Source: Bacteroidales bacterium (GTDB taxonomy: Bacteria > Bacteroidota > Bacteroidia > Bacteroidales > Tenuifilaceae). Taken from it: a DNA stretch of 64,000 bases. The stretch covers positions 1-64,000 of the forward strand of contig JABFRB010000009.1 in the NCBI GenBank assembly GCA_013141385.1, in the 5' to 3' direction. A program made the position numbers and the translations under genes. Below, one piece after another: positions 27,230 through 35,537 of this stretch (the first letter of the stretch is position 1; each line of letters starts with the position of its first letter). The notes beneath the pieces were generated by a model. It did no database searches, had not been told where the DNA came from, and saw only the letters and a program-made list of their open reading frames with translations.

Positions 27230-29506
27230 ATGGATAAGAAAGATGAGGAGTTTTTAAAACGACTTCAGGCAACTTTTCGCATTGAAGCGGAGGAGCATAT
27301 TCGTGGGCTTACGTCAGATCTAATTGAATTAGAGAAAACACCTAAAACTGAAAAGACCTCTAAATTAATAGAGGTTATTTTCCGCGAAGCACATAGCTTA
27401 AAGGGAGCTGCACGTTCAGTTGGTATGAAAGAGGTTGAATCTACCTGTCAGGTATTGGAGAGCATATTCGGGAAAATAAAAAATGAACAAACTTTCTTGA
27501 CTGCAGAACAATTCGACCTTATTTATAAAGCTATTGATAGCATTTCGAAAATGGTATCTAATGGTGGAGCAAAAATTCCCAAGAACAACCAAGAATTAAT
27601 AAAACAGCTACAATCTATCACAGAAGTAGATCAACCTAAGAAAATAGATGAAGAGCAAACAACAACTATCAAGAATACTTTTGAAGAAATCACAAAATCT
27701 GCTTTATCTCCAAACGGAGTATCTAAACTATTAGTAGAAGAAAAACCCGTGCAAGCAGAAACTGTAAGAATATCAACTGAAAAGTTAGATCCGCTTTTTT
27801 TGCAGGCTGAACAGATGATTCAATATAAAATTGCTGCAACACAAAGAACCTTCGAAATGAGGGCTATTAACGATTTAATCGGATCTTGGAAAACGGAATT
27901 AAGAAAATTGAATGCCCCCGGTTCCAATGAAAACCTACTTCAATTAAAACTAATAAATGATTGGAGTACTGAAAAATTAAATGAACTTGAAACCAATATA
28001 ACTGCTATTACTCATGCTCTAGAAAACGATCAGCGTTCACTCGGACGATTGATTGACGACCATCTGGAAGCAATGAAAAGCGTATTGATGCTTCCTGTGT
28101 TTACAATAATAGAAGGATTTCCCAAATTTATTCGAGATCTCGCACGTAGCCAAGGTAAAGAAACAGAGCTAATTGTGCAGGGAAAAGAGATTGAAGTTGA
28201 CAAGCGAATTCTTGAAGAATTAAAAGACCCTTTAATTCATCTGATACGAAACTGCATTGACCATGGAGTTAAAAAACCTTTGGAGCGAGAACGCTTAAAC
28301 AAACCACCGCAAGCAAAAATAACACTAAACTTTAATGTAACAGAAAGTCGCCATCTAGAGATTACCATTTTCGATGATGGTATAGGTATTGAACTCGATA
28401 ACGTTCGCAGAGCAGCTATCAAGGCAGGCGTTCTAGACAAAGATTCTCTGGAAAATCTAAACCCTCAGGAAACTTTGATGTTAATATTTCAGTCGGGCGT
28501 GTCAACAAGCCAAATAATTACAGATATATCAGGACGTGGATTAGGTTTAGCGATAGTTCTCGAGAAGGTGGAAAAACTTGGTGGATCAGTCTCGGTTGAG
28601 AGCCAACCGAATATTGGTACAACATTTCATCTTTTACTTCCATTGACATTAGCAACATTCAGAGGCATTCTTGTGCGCATCGGAGAGCAGTTGGTTGCTA
28701 TACCCACTATTAATGTTGAGCACGTAGTAAGAATAACTCAGGAAGAAATCAAAACAGTAGAAAATAGGGAAACGATAATGATTGATGGGAGAATCATTAA
28801 AACAGTTAATCTCGGGAATGTATTAGGGTTAACAAACGGAAATGGTAGTACATCAAGTAAAAAGAATAACTCCGAGGATAATCATCATTTTATTCAATTA
28901 TTGATTCTTTTACATGCGGATAAACGAATTGCTTTTACTGTTGATGAGATTATAGAGGAGTGCCAGATTCTTGTTAAAGACTTGGGCAAGCAATTATATC
29001 GAGTCCGTAATATAAGCGGAGCTACGGTTCTTGGTTCGGGTAAAGTTGTACCTGTAATCAATGTTTCAGATTTAATGAAATCGGCAATTCGAACAGGCAT
29101 GTCCATAAAAGAATCGAAAGAAAAGGATATTGAGGCTACAAGGAGATACAAAATTTTAGTGATAGATGATTCGATTACATCGCGAAGCTTAATAAAGAAT
29201 ATTGTAGAATCAGCAGGTTATCTGGTTGAGACTGCTGTTGACGGTGTAGATGCATTAACGAAAGTGTTAATTGGAGAATTCGATTTGATTGTATCTGACA
29301 TTGATATGCCGAGGATGAACGGTTTTGAACTTACCACGAAAATTCGCAAAAACAAAAAATTAAGTGAATTACCTATCGTACTGGTAACCGCTCTCGAATC
29401 GCGTGAAGATCGTGAACACGGTATTGATGTTGGAGCCAACGCTTACATTGTAAAGAGTAGTTTCGATCAAAGTAATTTGTTGGAGGTGATTAAAAAACTT
29501 TTGTAA
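27230..29506 (+). CDS. CheA histidine kinase fused to a receiver domain (WspE-like)
   Basis: A 758-residue hybrid CheA. The HPt domain (about 5-110) carries the phosphorylated His55 in 'REAHSLKGAARSVG'. A linker and helical region with a short dimerisation segment follow. The kinase domain has 'LIHLIRNCIDHGVKKP' (N box), 'IFDDGIGIEL' and 'DISGRGLGLAIV' (G boxes). A CheW-like domain (about 480-620: 'FRGILVRIGEQLVAIPTINVEHVV') binds the array. The C-terminal receiver (about 640-758) has Asp690 in 'LIVSDIDMP'. There is no P2 CheY-binding domain. The HPt-kinase-CheW-receiver order is that of WspE and FrzE. Its own receiver and the hybrid kinase at 30742 are the candidate phosphate acceptors. Confidence 0.95.
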   Translation: MDKKDEEFLKRLQATFRIEAEEHIRGLTSDLIELEKTPKTEKTSKLIEVIFREAHSLKGAARSVGMKEVESTCQVLESIFGKIKNEQTFLTAEQFDLIYKAIDSISKMVSNGGAKIPKNNQELIKQLQSITEVDQPKKIDEEQTTTIKNTFEEITKSALSPNGVSKLLVEEKPVQAETVRISTEKLDPLFLQAEQMIQYKIAATQRTFEMRAINDLIGSWKTELRKLNAPGSNENLLQLKLINDWSTEKLNELETNITAITHALENDQRSLGRLIDDHLEAMKSVLMLPVFTIIEGFPKFIRDLARSQGKETELIVQGKEIEVDKRILEELKDPLIHLIRNCIDHGVKKPLERERLNKPPQAKITLNFNVTESRHLEITIFDDGIGIELDNVRRAAIKAGVLDKDSLENLNPQETLMLIFQSGVSTSQIITDISGRGLGLAIVLEKVEKLGGSVSVESQPNIGTTFHLLLPLTLATFRGILVRIGEQLVAIPTINVEHVVRITQEEIKTVENRETIMIDGRIIKTVNLGNVLGLTNGNGSTSSKKNNSEDNHHFIQLLILLHADKRIAFTVDEIIEECQILVKDLGKQLYRVRNISGATVLGSGKVVPVINVSDLMKSAIRTGMSIKESKEKDIEATRRYKILVIDDSITSRSLIKNIVESAGYLVETAVDGVDALTKVLIGEFDLIVSDIDMPRMNGFELTTKIRKNKKLSELPIVLVTALESREDREHGIDVGANAYIVKSSFDQSNLLEVIKKLL

Positions 29507-29507
29507 T

Positions 29508-29675
29508 AGTACACAAGTACTTAGAGAGTAAAAAGTACTTAAAGTGTCTAAAGTACTTCGAGTATTTAAAGTTAAAAGAAGATAAGGATTATTTTAAAGC
29601 ACAAACTTTTGGCTCTTTTAAATTCTAGGCACTTGAAGTACTCTAGGCACTTCTTCAAACTACTAGGCACTTAAA
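29508..29675. repeat. Operon spacer with GTGCCTAAAG repeats
   Basis: The spacer between cheA and cheB contains several copies of TACTTAAAGTGTCTAAAGTA-like words and their inverted forms (TCTAGGCACTTG, CTAGGCACTT). It is built from the same words as the spacers at 10262, 25078 and 27000. Confidence 0.6.
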
Positions 29676-29687
29676 AAACTTATTACC

Positions 29688-30731
29688 ATGATTAAAGTTC
29701 TTATAGTGGAAGATTCACCGGTAATGCAGCAATTGCTTTCCTATACAATTAGCGCCGATCCAGATATACAGGTTGTTGGAATTGTTGAAAATGGTGAAGA
29801 AGCCATTGAAGCAGTTAAAAAATTGCATCCTGATATAATAGCAATGGATATGCATATGCCAAAATTAGATGGACGGCAGACAACACGTATAATAATGGAA
29901 ACCAACCCTACACCAATTGTAATTGTTACTGGTAGTTCAACAGGGAAAGAAGCTACTTTTTCATTTGATATGATTGCAGAAGGGGCTTTGGCCGTAATTA
30001 AAAAACCGCCAAGTGTAGATCACCCCGAATTTAAAAAAGAGGCACAAGGGTTAATACAAACATTAAAACTAATGTCTGAAGTGAAATTGGTCAGACGTAT
30101 TGCACATAGTACGAGAGAAAATGGGCTAGTCAAACCCATAATTGAAAAAGAAATTAGTAAAGAATCGGAAATTCAGATTGTTGCTATCGGTGCTTCCACG
30201 GGTGGTCCACTTGTTTTACAAAAAATTCTTTCAGGACTCCCTAAAAATATTCCAGTTCCACTTTTAATTGTTCAGCACATCTCACAAGGATTCACTGAGG
30301 GTTTTGTTGAATGGCTTAATAATACAACAAATTTTCCAGTTCATATAGCATCTCATGGTGAATTCCCGCTTGCGGGACATGGTTATGTGGCTCCGGATAA
30401 TTTTCACATGGGAGTTGAAAGAGGTCCTAGAATTGTACTTAGTAACCACGGATTAGAAAATGGTCTGCGGCCATCAGTTGCTTATCTCTTTCGTACTGTG
30501 GCACAAGTCTTCGGATCTGGTGCTGTAGGTATTTTGCTAACCGGGATGGGACGTGATGGTGCTGAGGAGCTAAAAATGATGAAAAAAAACGGGGCCATTA
30601 CTTTCGCTCAAGATAAAGAAAGTTCTGTGGTGCATGGTATGCCCGGAGAAGCAATAAAATTCAATGCGGCAATGCATATTCTTCCTCCTGAAGATATAAT
30701 AACAACATTAACTGCTTTATTTAAAAAGTGA
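29688..30731 (+). CDS. cheB: CheB methylesterase (WspF-like)
   Basis: A 347-residue two-domain protein. The receiver (about 1-120) has Glu8/Asp9 and phosphorylation site Asp54 in 'IIAMDMHMPKLDG'. The methylesterase domain (about 160-347) has the catalytic triad Ser170 ('IGASTGGP'), His197 ('VQHIS') and Asp290 ('GMGRDGAEEL'). It removes receptor methyl groups, opposing the CheR-TPR protein encoded upstream. The next gene begins 10 bases after its stop, preceded by AAGGGGAAAT, so the two are co-transcribed. Confidence 0.96.
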   Translation: MIKVLIVEDSPVMQQLLSYTISADPDIQVVGIVENGEEAIEAVKKLHPDIIAMDMHMPKLDGRQTTRIIMETNPTPIVIVTGSSTGKEATFSFDMIAEGALAVIKKPPSVDHPEFKKEAQGLIQTLKLMSEVKLVRRIAHSTRENGLVKPIIEKEISKESEIQIVAIGASTGGPLVLQKILSGLPKNIPVPLLIVQHISQGFTEGFVEWLNNTTNFPVHIASHGEFPLAGHGYVAPDNFHMGVERGPRIVLSNHGLENGLRPSVAYLFRTVAQVFGSGAVGILLTGMGRDGAEELKMMKKNGAITFAQDKESSVVHGMPGEAIKFNAAMHILPPEDIITTLTALFKK

Positions 30732-30741
30732 AGGGGAAATT

Positions 30742-33135
30742 ATGAAAAACATTAAGAATTCAGAGGATGATGTTGTGCAAATTTTAATAGCTGAGGACAG
30801 CTCAACTCAAGCAGAACAATTAAAATACCTTCTTGAGAAGTACAACTACAAGGTAATAGTGGCTAAGGATGGCAAGGAAGCACTCAATCTTTTAAACGAA
30901 TTCAAACCAGCTATAATTATCACCGATATTGTTATGCCGGAGATGAACGGTTATGAGCTATGTAAAGAAATAAAATCAAATGAAAGTACTATAGACATTC
31001 CCGTTATATTGCTTACATCTCTCTCTCGTTCGGAGGATATACTTGAAGGCATTTCTTGCGGAGCCGATAATTTTATCACTAAACCTTATCACGACGATTA
31101 TCTCATCTCACATATTGAACAAATTATAGCAAATAGGAAGTTCAACAAAAGTGAGAGGGTTAGGGTTGGTGTGGAAATAATATTTGGTGGTAAACGACGT
31201 TTTATCTCGGCCACCCAGCAGCAAATGCTTACATTACTCATTTCAACGTATGAAGCAGCGGTCCAAAGAAATAATGAGTTAATTCAGGCACAAGAAGAAT
31301 TAAAAGCAATTAATGAAAACCTAGAAGAGTTAGTGCTAGAAAGAACTAATGAACTTTTGGCGGAAATTGATATTCGCAAAAACGCTGAAAAACGGATTAT
31401 CAAATTAAATCGCATTTACGCCGTACTCAGTAATATCAATAAAGCAATTGTAAGAGTTCGTGATATCGATCAGCTATTCCAAGATACTTGTAACATCGCT
31501 ATCGATGAAGGAAAATTTCAAAGTGCGTGGATTGGAATCGTAAATAATGAGACAAATAAAATTGAAACCTTTGCAGCTGCTGGCTTAGCAAATGAGTTAA
31601 TAGAGGTGAGTCCTTATCAAAATCCTGTTACAGGGGTAATAAGTTCTGGGAAACACTTTATATCCAATAGTATAAATACCGATAAAAGTATTCCTGAAAT
31701 TTGGAAGCGGAATTCTTTGTCTTTGGGATTTAGATCATTTGCCGCATTTCCTCTTATTGTTTTTGGAAAAGTAACGGGAGGTTTTTGTATCTATTCCAAT
31801 GAGGTTGATTTTTTCGATGAAATAGAAATTTCTCTACTTGATGAAATGGCCACTGATGTTTCATTTGCACTTGAATACATTCAGAATGAAATTGAACGCA
31901 AAAAAGCAGACCTCCTTATTCAAGAGAATACTGAGCAGCTCAAAGTTCAAAACATTGAATTGCATGAATTAATAAAAGAACTTAGTCAGACCAATACTGA
32001 ATTAGTTATTGCCAAGGAAAAAGCCGAAGAGAGCGATCGCTTAAAAACAGCCTTCCTACACAACATCTCTCACGAAATTCGTACCCCCATGAATGCAATT
32101 ATTGGGTTTTCCGAATTCCTTAACGACCTTGAGTTTCTTCCCGAAAAGCGTAAACATTTTACCGATATCATTGTACAAAATTGCTACCAACTACTTTCTA
32201 TTATCTCTGACATAATAAGCATTGCTACCATCGAGGCGGGTCAGGCAAAAATTACAGAAAATGAGGTCGATCTTAATTCAACCTTAAGACTTCTACACGA
32301 ACAATTCCTGCTAAAAGACCAAAAGAAAAATGTTATCCTTATCCTAAAAAATACGTTACTCAATGGCGAGGTAAACATTACATCCGATGAAACAAAACTC
32401 GTCCAGATACTAACTAATCTTATTGGCAATGCGCTAAAATTCACACAACAGGGGTATGTAAATTTTGGTTACAAATTAAAAAGTAACGAACTCGAATTTT
32501 TTGTTGAGGATACAGGCATCGGCATCCCACCTGAAATGCACCAAGTAATATTTAATCGCTTTCGTCAGGTCGATGATACCGCACAACAATTCGGTGGTTC
32601 GGGTTTAGGCTTGTCTATCTCAAAGGCGTATGTAGAACTTATGGGTGGTAAAATGTGGTTAAAGTCTGAATTAGGCAAAGGATCAACTTTCTATTTTACT
32701 ATCCCCTACAAAAAAGTTCAAAGAACTACTTTATTAGGAAAGCAGTCCATTAACGCTATAAAATTTGAAAACAAAACAACTATAACCCTTTTGATTGCCG
32801 AGGACGAAGAATCTAATTTCATGCTACTGGAAGAATTTTTGACAGGATTAAATATCGAAATAGTTTGGGCGAAAAATGGTTTAGAAGCAATTGAAATTTG
32901 CAAAACACAGGGTATCGATTTGATATTAATGGATTTAAAAATGCCAGTGATGGATGGCTATGAAGCTACAATGAGAATAAAAAATTTTAAACCAAATATG
33001 CCAGTTATTGCCCAAACAGCATACACAACAGATTTAGATAGGAATAAAGCCCTTGCATGTGGATGCTCTGATTTTATTACTAAACCTTTAAAACGAGAAC
33101 TCTTAATTTCTAAAATAAAAAAACATTTGAAATAA
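30742..33135 (+). CDS. Receiver-GAF-histidine kinase-receiver hybrid, output of the chemosensory operon
   Basis: A 797-residue cytoplasmic protein without membrane helices. Order: receiver 1 (about 12-128, Asp62 in 'IIITDIVMPEMNG'), coiled coil (about 170-220), GAF domain (about 235-375), coiled coil, HisKA with His444 in 'FLHNISHEIRTPMN', HATPase with 'VEDTGIGIPPEM' and 'GGSGLGLSISKAY', and receiver 2 (about 680-797, Asp731 in 'LILMDLKMPVMDG'). In Wsp operons this last place is taken by the diguanylate cyclase WspR. Here CheA would phosphorylate receiver 1 and so control a kinase rather than make c-di-GMP directly. The final target is not in the window. Confidence 0.93.
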   Translation: MKNIKNSEDDVVQILIAEDSSTQAEQLKYLLEKYNYKVIVAKDGKEALNLLNEFKPAIIITDIVMPEMNGYELCKEIKSNESTIDIPVILLTSLSRSEDILEGISCGADNFITKPYHDDYLISHIEQIIANRKFNKSERVRVGVEIIFGGKRRFISATQQQMLTLLISTYEAAVQRNNELIQAQEELKAINENLEELVLERTNELLAEIDIRKNAEKRIIKLNRIYAVLSNINKAIVRVRDIDQLFQDTCNIAIDEGKFQSAWIGIVNNETNKIETFAAAGLANELIEVSPYQNPVTGVISSGKHFISNSINTDKSIPEIWKRNSLSLGFRSFAAFPLIVFGKVTGGFCIYSNEVDFFDEIEISLLDEMATDVSFALEYIQNEIERKKADLLIQENTEQLKVQNIELHELIKELSQTNTELVIAKEKAEESDRLKTAFLHNISHEIRTPMNAIIGFSEFLNDLEFLPEKRKHFTDIIVQNCYQLLSIISDIISIATIEAGQAKITENEVDLNSTLRLLHEQFLLKDQKKNVILILKNTLLNGEVNITSDETKLVQILTNLIGNALKFTQQGYVNFGYKLKSNELEFFVEDTGIGIPPEMHQVIFNRFRQVDDTAQQFGGSGLGLSISKAYVELMGGKMWLKSELGKGSTFYFTIPYKKVQRTTLLGKQSINAIKFENKTTITLLIAEDEESNFMLLEEFLTGLNIEIVWAKNGLEAIEICKTQGIDLILMDLKMPVMDGYEATMRIKNFKPNMPVIAQTAYTTDLDRNKALACGCSDFITKPLKRELLISKIKKHLK

Positions 33136-33180
33136 AATAGTTTTATCAAACAAAGAAGCCCCATTTCCAACTGTGTCTTG

Positions 33181-33357
33181 TCCTAAAATAGGTTGACAAA
33201 AAAATCGAACAAAAAGTCAACTTAAAACAGGATTAGCATGAGTGAGTAAAGTAAAAACAGGAATAAGAATTAATGTGTAAACTACAAAAAGAAATACCAT
33301 ATCTTCGTGTAAACTTAAAGTAGGTTTTAGTTAAAAACCTGTCAAGTTATTTTAGGA
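33181..33357. mobile_element. 177-bp element with IS-like inverted ends
   Basis: The left end TCCTAAAATAGGTTGACA (33181-33198) and right end TGTCAAGTTATTTTAGGA (33340-33357) are inverted repeats with 16 of 18 positions matching. The word resembles ends of IS3-type elements in Bacteroidota. No transposase gene is inside, so it is a miniature, non-autonomous element or a deletion relic. A single similar end occurs at 47058-47075. Confidence 0.65.
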
Positions 33358-33375
33358 AGATACACAAAATTACCA

Positions 33376-33594
33376 TTGCATTGGAATAAAACCCAATTGC
33401 AGACCATCAAAATGCCTTTGCAGATAATCAAAACCTCTTTGCAGACAAACAAAATGCCTTTGCAGACCATCAAACCCTCTTTGCACGTAATCAATCGTGA
33501 ATTGCGACAACACAAAACCCTATCGCAAAACAACAATCGTCAATTGCGTCAAAACAAAACCCCATTGCATCTCAATAATCGCATTTTGCGATAG
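33376..33594. repeat. 21-bp periodic array, about ten units
   Basis: The word TTGCA or TTGCG recurs every 21 bases, for example in ATCAAAATGCCTTTGCAGA and AACAAAATGCCTTTGCAGA. Units drift from left to right: the first half has CTTTGCAGAC, the second half AATTGCGNCAA. Because the period is a multiple of three, open frames exist on both strands (plus: heptad-like TIKMPLQ repeats), but there is no convincing start signal and I do not call a gene. Units adjoin without spacers, so it is not a CRISPR array. Confidence 0.8.
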
Positions 33595-33648
33595 CCTTAT
33601 CATACATCGTAAGCCCGCAATCACCAAAAGCGAAAATTAGCTATTTAT

Positions 33649-33821
33649 AACGTGAGTTCGATGTAAGTATAATATATTGATTCTCAGTTCACCATTAGAT
33701 TGTTGCTTTGTCATGCTGAACGAAGTGAAATCCGAAGGATTCGCTGAAAGCAAACATCTGAATTTTAGATAATTAGATCCATCGCTTCGTTCAGGATGAC
33801 ACCTTGCATTGAGCTGACGTT
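33649..33821. repeat. Miniature inverted-repeat element, family B, copy 2
   Basis: A 173-bp relative of the element at 17635-17783. Its ends are AACGTGAGTTCGATGTAAG (33649-33667) and CTTGCATTGAGCTGACGTT (33803-33821). It has the shared core words GTCATGCTGAACGAAGTG and CGTTCAGGATGAC plus an extra insert (CCGAAGGATTCGCTGAAAGC). Confidence 0.8.
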
Positions 33822-33897
33822 ATTTATAAAGAACTCCAATTTATTTGTGTGATGATGGTTTTGGGAAGTTCATCGCTTTTTGATAGTTTTACTAGCT

Positions 33898-33979
33898 GTG
33901 GATGGAAACGTAGTTTTCAACCCACAAGCAGAGACAACAAGCGGAAAACCGTTATGCGGATACAAAAACCTAGCGTAAC
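33898..33979. other. Structured non-coding stretch upstream of the cysteine desulfurase
   Basis: GTGGATGGAAAC (33898-33909) can pair imperfectly with GTTTTCAACCCAC (33913-33925), and GTTATGC (33951-33957) with GCGTAAC (33973-33979). It could be an RNA leader or a further inverted-repeat element; I cannot tell which. Confidence 0.3.
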
Positions 33980-34043
33980 AAATAGAACTGTTTTGTAAAA
34001 CTAATTGCAGTAAAAAGAATACGAATTATTTATTAACTACCCA

Positions 34044-35183
34044 ATGAAAATATATCTTGACTATAATGCTACAACTCCTATCGACAAAGAAGTAGCGCAA
34101 ACAATGCAACCCTATCTTTATGGCTATTTTGGTAACCCATCAAGTGCTCATAGTTTTGGAAAAGAAACAAAACGAGCTGTAGAAAACGCTCGGGTACAGG
34201 TTGCCACAGCAATTAATTGCAAACCTAATGAGATTATTTTTACCAGTGGAGGAACAGAATCGAATAATTATTCCATAAAAGGATTTGCATTCGCCAATGA
34301 GCATAAAGGAAATCATATTATAACATCTACCATTGAGCACCCTGCCGTAATTGAAGTATGCAAATACCTAGGGAAAAGAGGATTTCAAATCTCATATATT
34401 CCAGTTGATGAATTCGGATTGCTTCAGCTGGATGAGTTGGAAAAGGCGATTACTCCAAAAACTATTCTTATCTCCGTAATGCACGCCAACAACGAAATAG
34501 GAACTATTCAGCCAATCTCAAAAATTGCCGAAATTGCCCGTAAATTCAATATAGTATTCCATACCGATGCTGCACAATCGTTGGGAAAATGCGCTGTTGA
34601 TGTAAAAGAAATGGGAGTTGACTTATTGTCCATTGCAGGTCATAAATTGCATGCACCTAAAGGCATTGGGGCTTTGTATATTAGGAATGGTTTGGTTTTA
34701 GAGAAACTTATCCATGGGGCTGATCATGAACAGAATAAGCGTGCAGGAACCGAGAATGTGCTTGAAATCGTAGGATTAGGCAAAGCTTGTGAAATTGCCC
34801 ATTGCGATTTGAGCAAAAATATGGAGCATTTAAAGAAAATGAGGGATTTGCTCCATAACCAATTACTCAATAAACTCACAGAAATCAAGTTAAATGGTCA
34901 TTCACAATTACGACTCCCCAACACATTAAACCTTAGCTTTAAAGGATTGGAGGCTAATATCCTTTTAAACGAATTGGAGCTAAAGGGAATTGCCGCTTCA
35001 GCGGGAGCCGCTTGCCATACCGACTCAATTAAACTTTCATCAGTATTAACAGCCATTAAGCTAGATACTGATTTTGCAATGGGAACCATTCGATTTTCCG
35101 TAGGACGACAAACTACGGTAGCCGAAATAAACCAAGCATCTGAAATAATTGTGGATATTGTAAAGCGATTAAGATCATCTTAA
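34044..35183 (+). CDS. Cysteine desulfurase (NifS/IscS-type)
   Basis: A 379-residue class V PLP enzyme that takes sulfur from cysteine for Fe-S clusters and thio-cofactors. The N-terminus 'IYLDYNATTPIDKEV' and 'FGNPSSAHSFGKETK' are classic. The PLP lysine is Lys201 in 'SIAGHKLHAPKGIGALY'. The persulfide-forming Cys324 lies in 'AGAACHTDSIKLSSVL', in the long loop typical of NifS/IscS rather than SufS. No scaffold protein gene (IscU/NifU) is adjacent, so its partner is unknown. Its position between repeat arrays gives no functional clue. Confidence 0.93.
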   Translation: MKIYLDYNATTPIDKEVAQTMQPYLYGYFGNPSSAHSFGKETKRAVENARVQVATAINCKPNEIIFTSGGTESNNYSIKGFAFANEHKGNHIITSTIEHPAVIEVCKYLGKRGFQISYIPVDEFGLLQLDELEKAITPKTILISVMHANNEIGTIQPISKIAEIARKFNIVFHTDAAQSLGKCAVDVKEMGVDLLSIAGHKLHAPKGIGALYIRNGLVLEKLIHGADHEQNKRAGTENVLEIVGLGKACEIAHCDLSKNMEHLKKMRDLLHNQLLNKLTEIKLNGHSQLRLPNTLNLSFKGLEANILLNELELKGIAASAGAACHTDSIKLSSVLTAIKLDTDFAMGTIRFSVGRQTTVAEINQASEIIVDIVKRLRSS

Positions 35184-35320
35184 ACTATTTACGTACAAGA
35201 ATACAACATGCCAAATATTTAACCCCGTTAAATCGGATGTAGGAAAGCCAAACATTGAATTGGATTGAAGATATGGCTCAACTATTAGGATTTTGCAGAT
35301 TTTTCCTTTTCCTACCACTG

Positions 35321-35426
35321 ATCATTCCCTGAGGCATCTATGATTGCTTCTGAGATAGTTCTAATCATCTCCCAAATAGCTTCGAATGCCCCTAAGATGA
35401 CTTTGAATACCTCCATAAATAGTGCT
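35321..35426. repeat. Second 21-bp periodic array, five units
   Basis: Five degenerate units of 21-22 bases, for example ATCATCTCCCAAATAGCTTC, AATGCCCCTAAGATGACTTT and AATACCTCCATAAATAGTGC. Period and tandem layout match the array at 33376-33594, but the word is different. The rest of the 354-base gap shows no gene. Confidence 0.65.
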
Positions 35427-35537
35427 TTTTTGAAAAAAAATCTTCAGATAGCTGGTAATTTTTTGCAAACGGCTTAAATTGTCTATAAATTTAAAAATTT
35501 TGTATTTAACTCTTTCAATATTGATGTTGTTTTAGAT

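Noticed and set aside
33376..33594. A possible repeat-CRISPR or small repetitive protein
   Set aside because: Units adjoin without spacers, so it is not CRISPR; open frames on both strands come from the 21-base period, and there is no start signal.
33951..33979. An integron attC-like site (GTTATGC ... GCGTAAC)
   Set aside because: The short complementary words resemble attC ends, but there is no integrase, no cassette array and the core-site bases do not fit.
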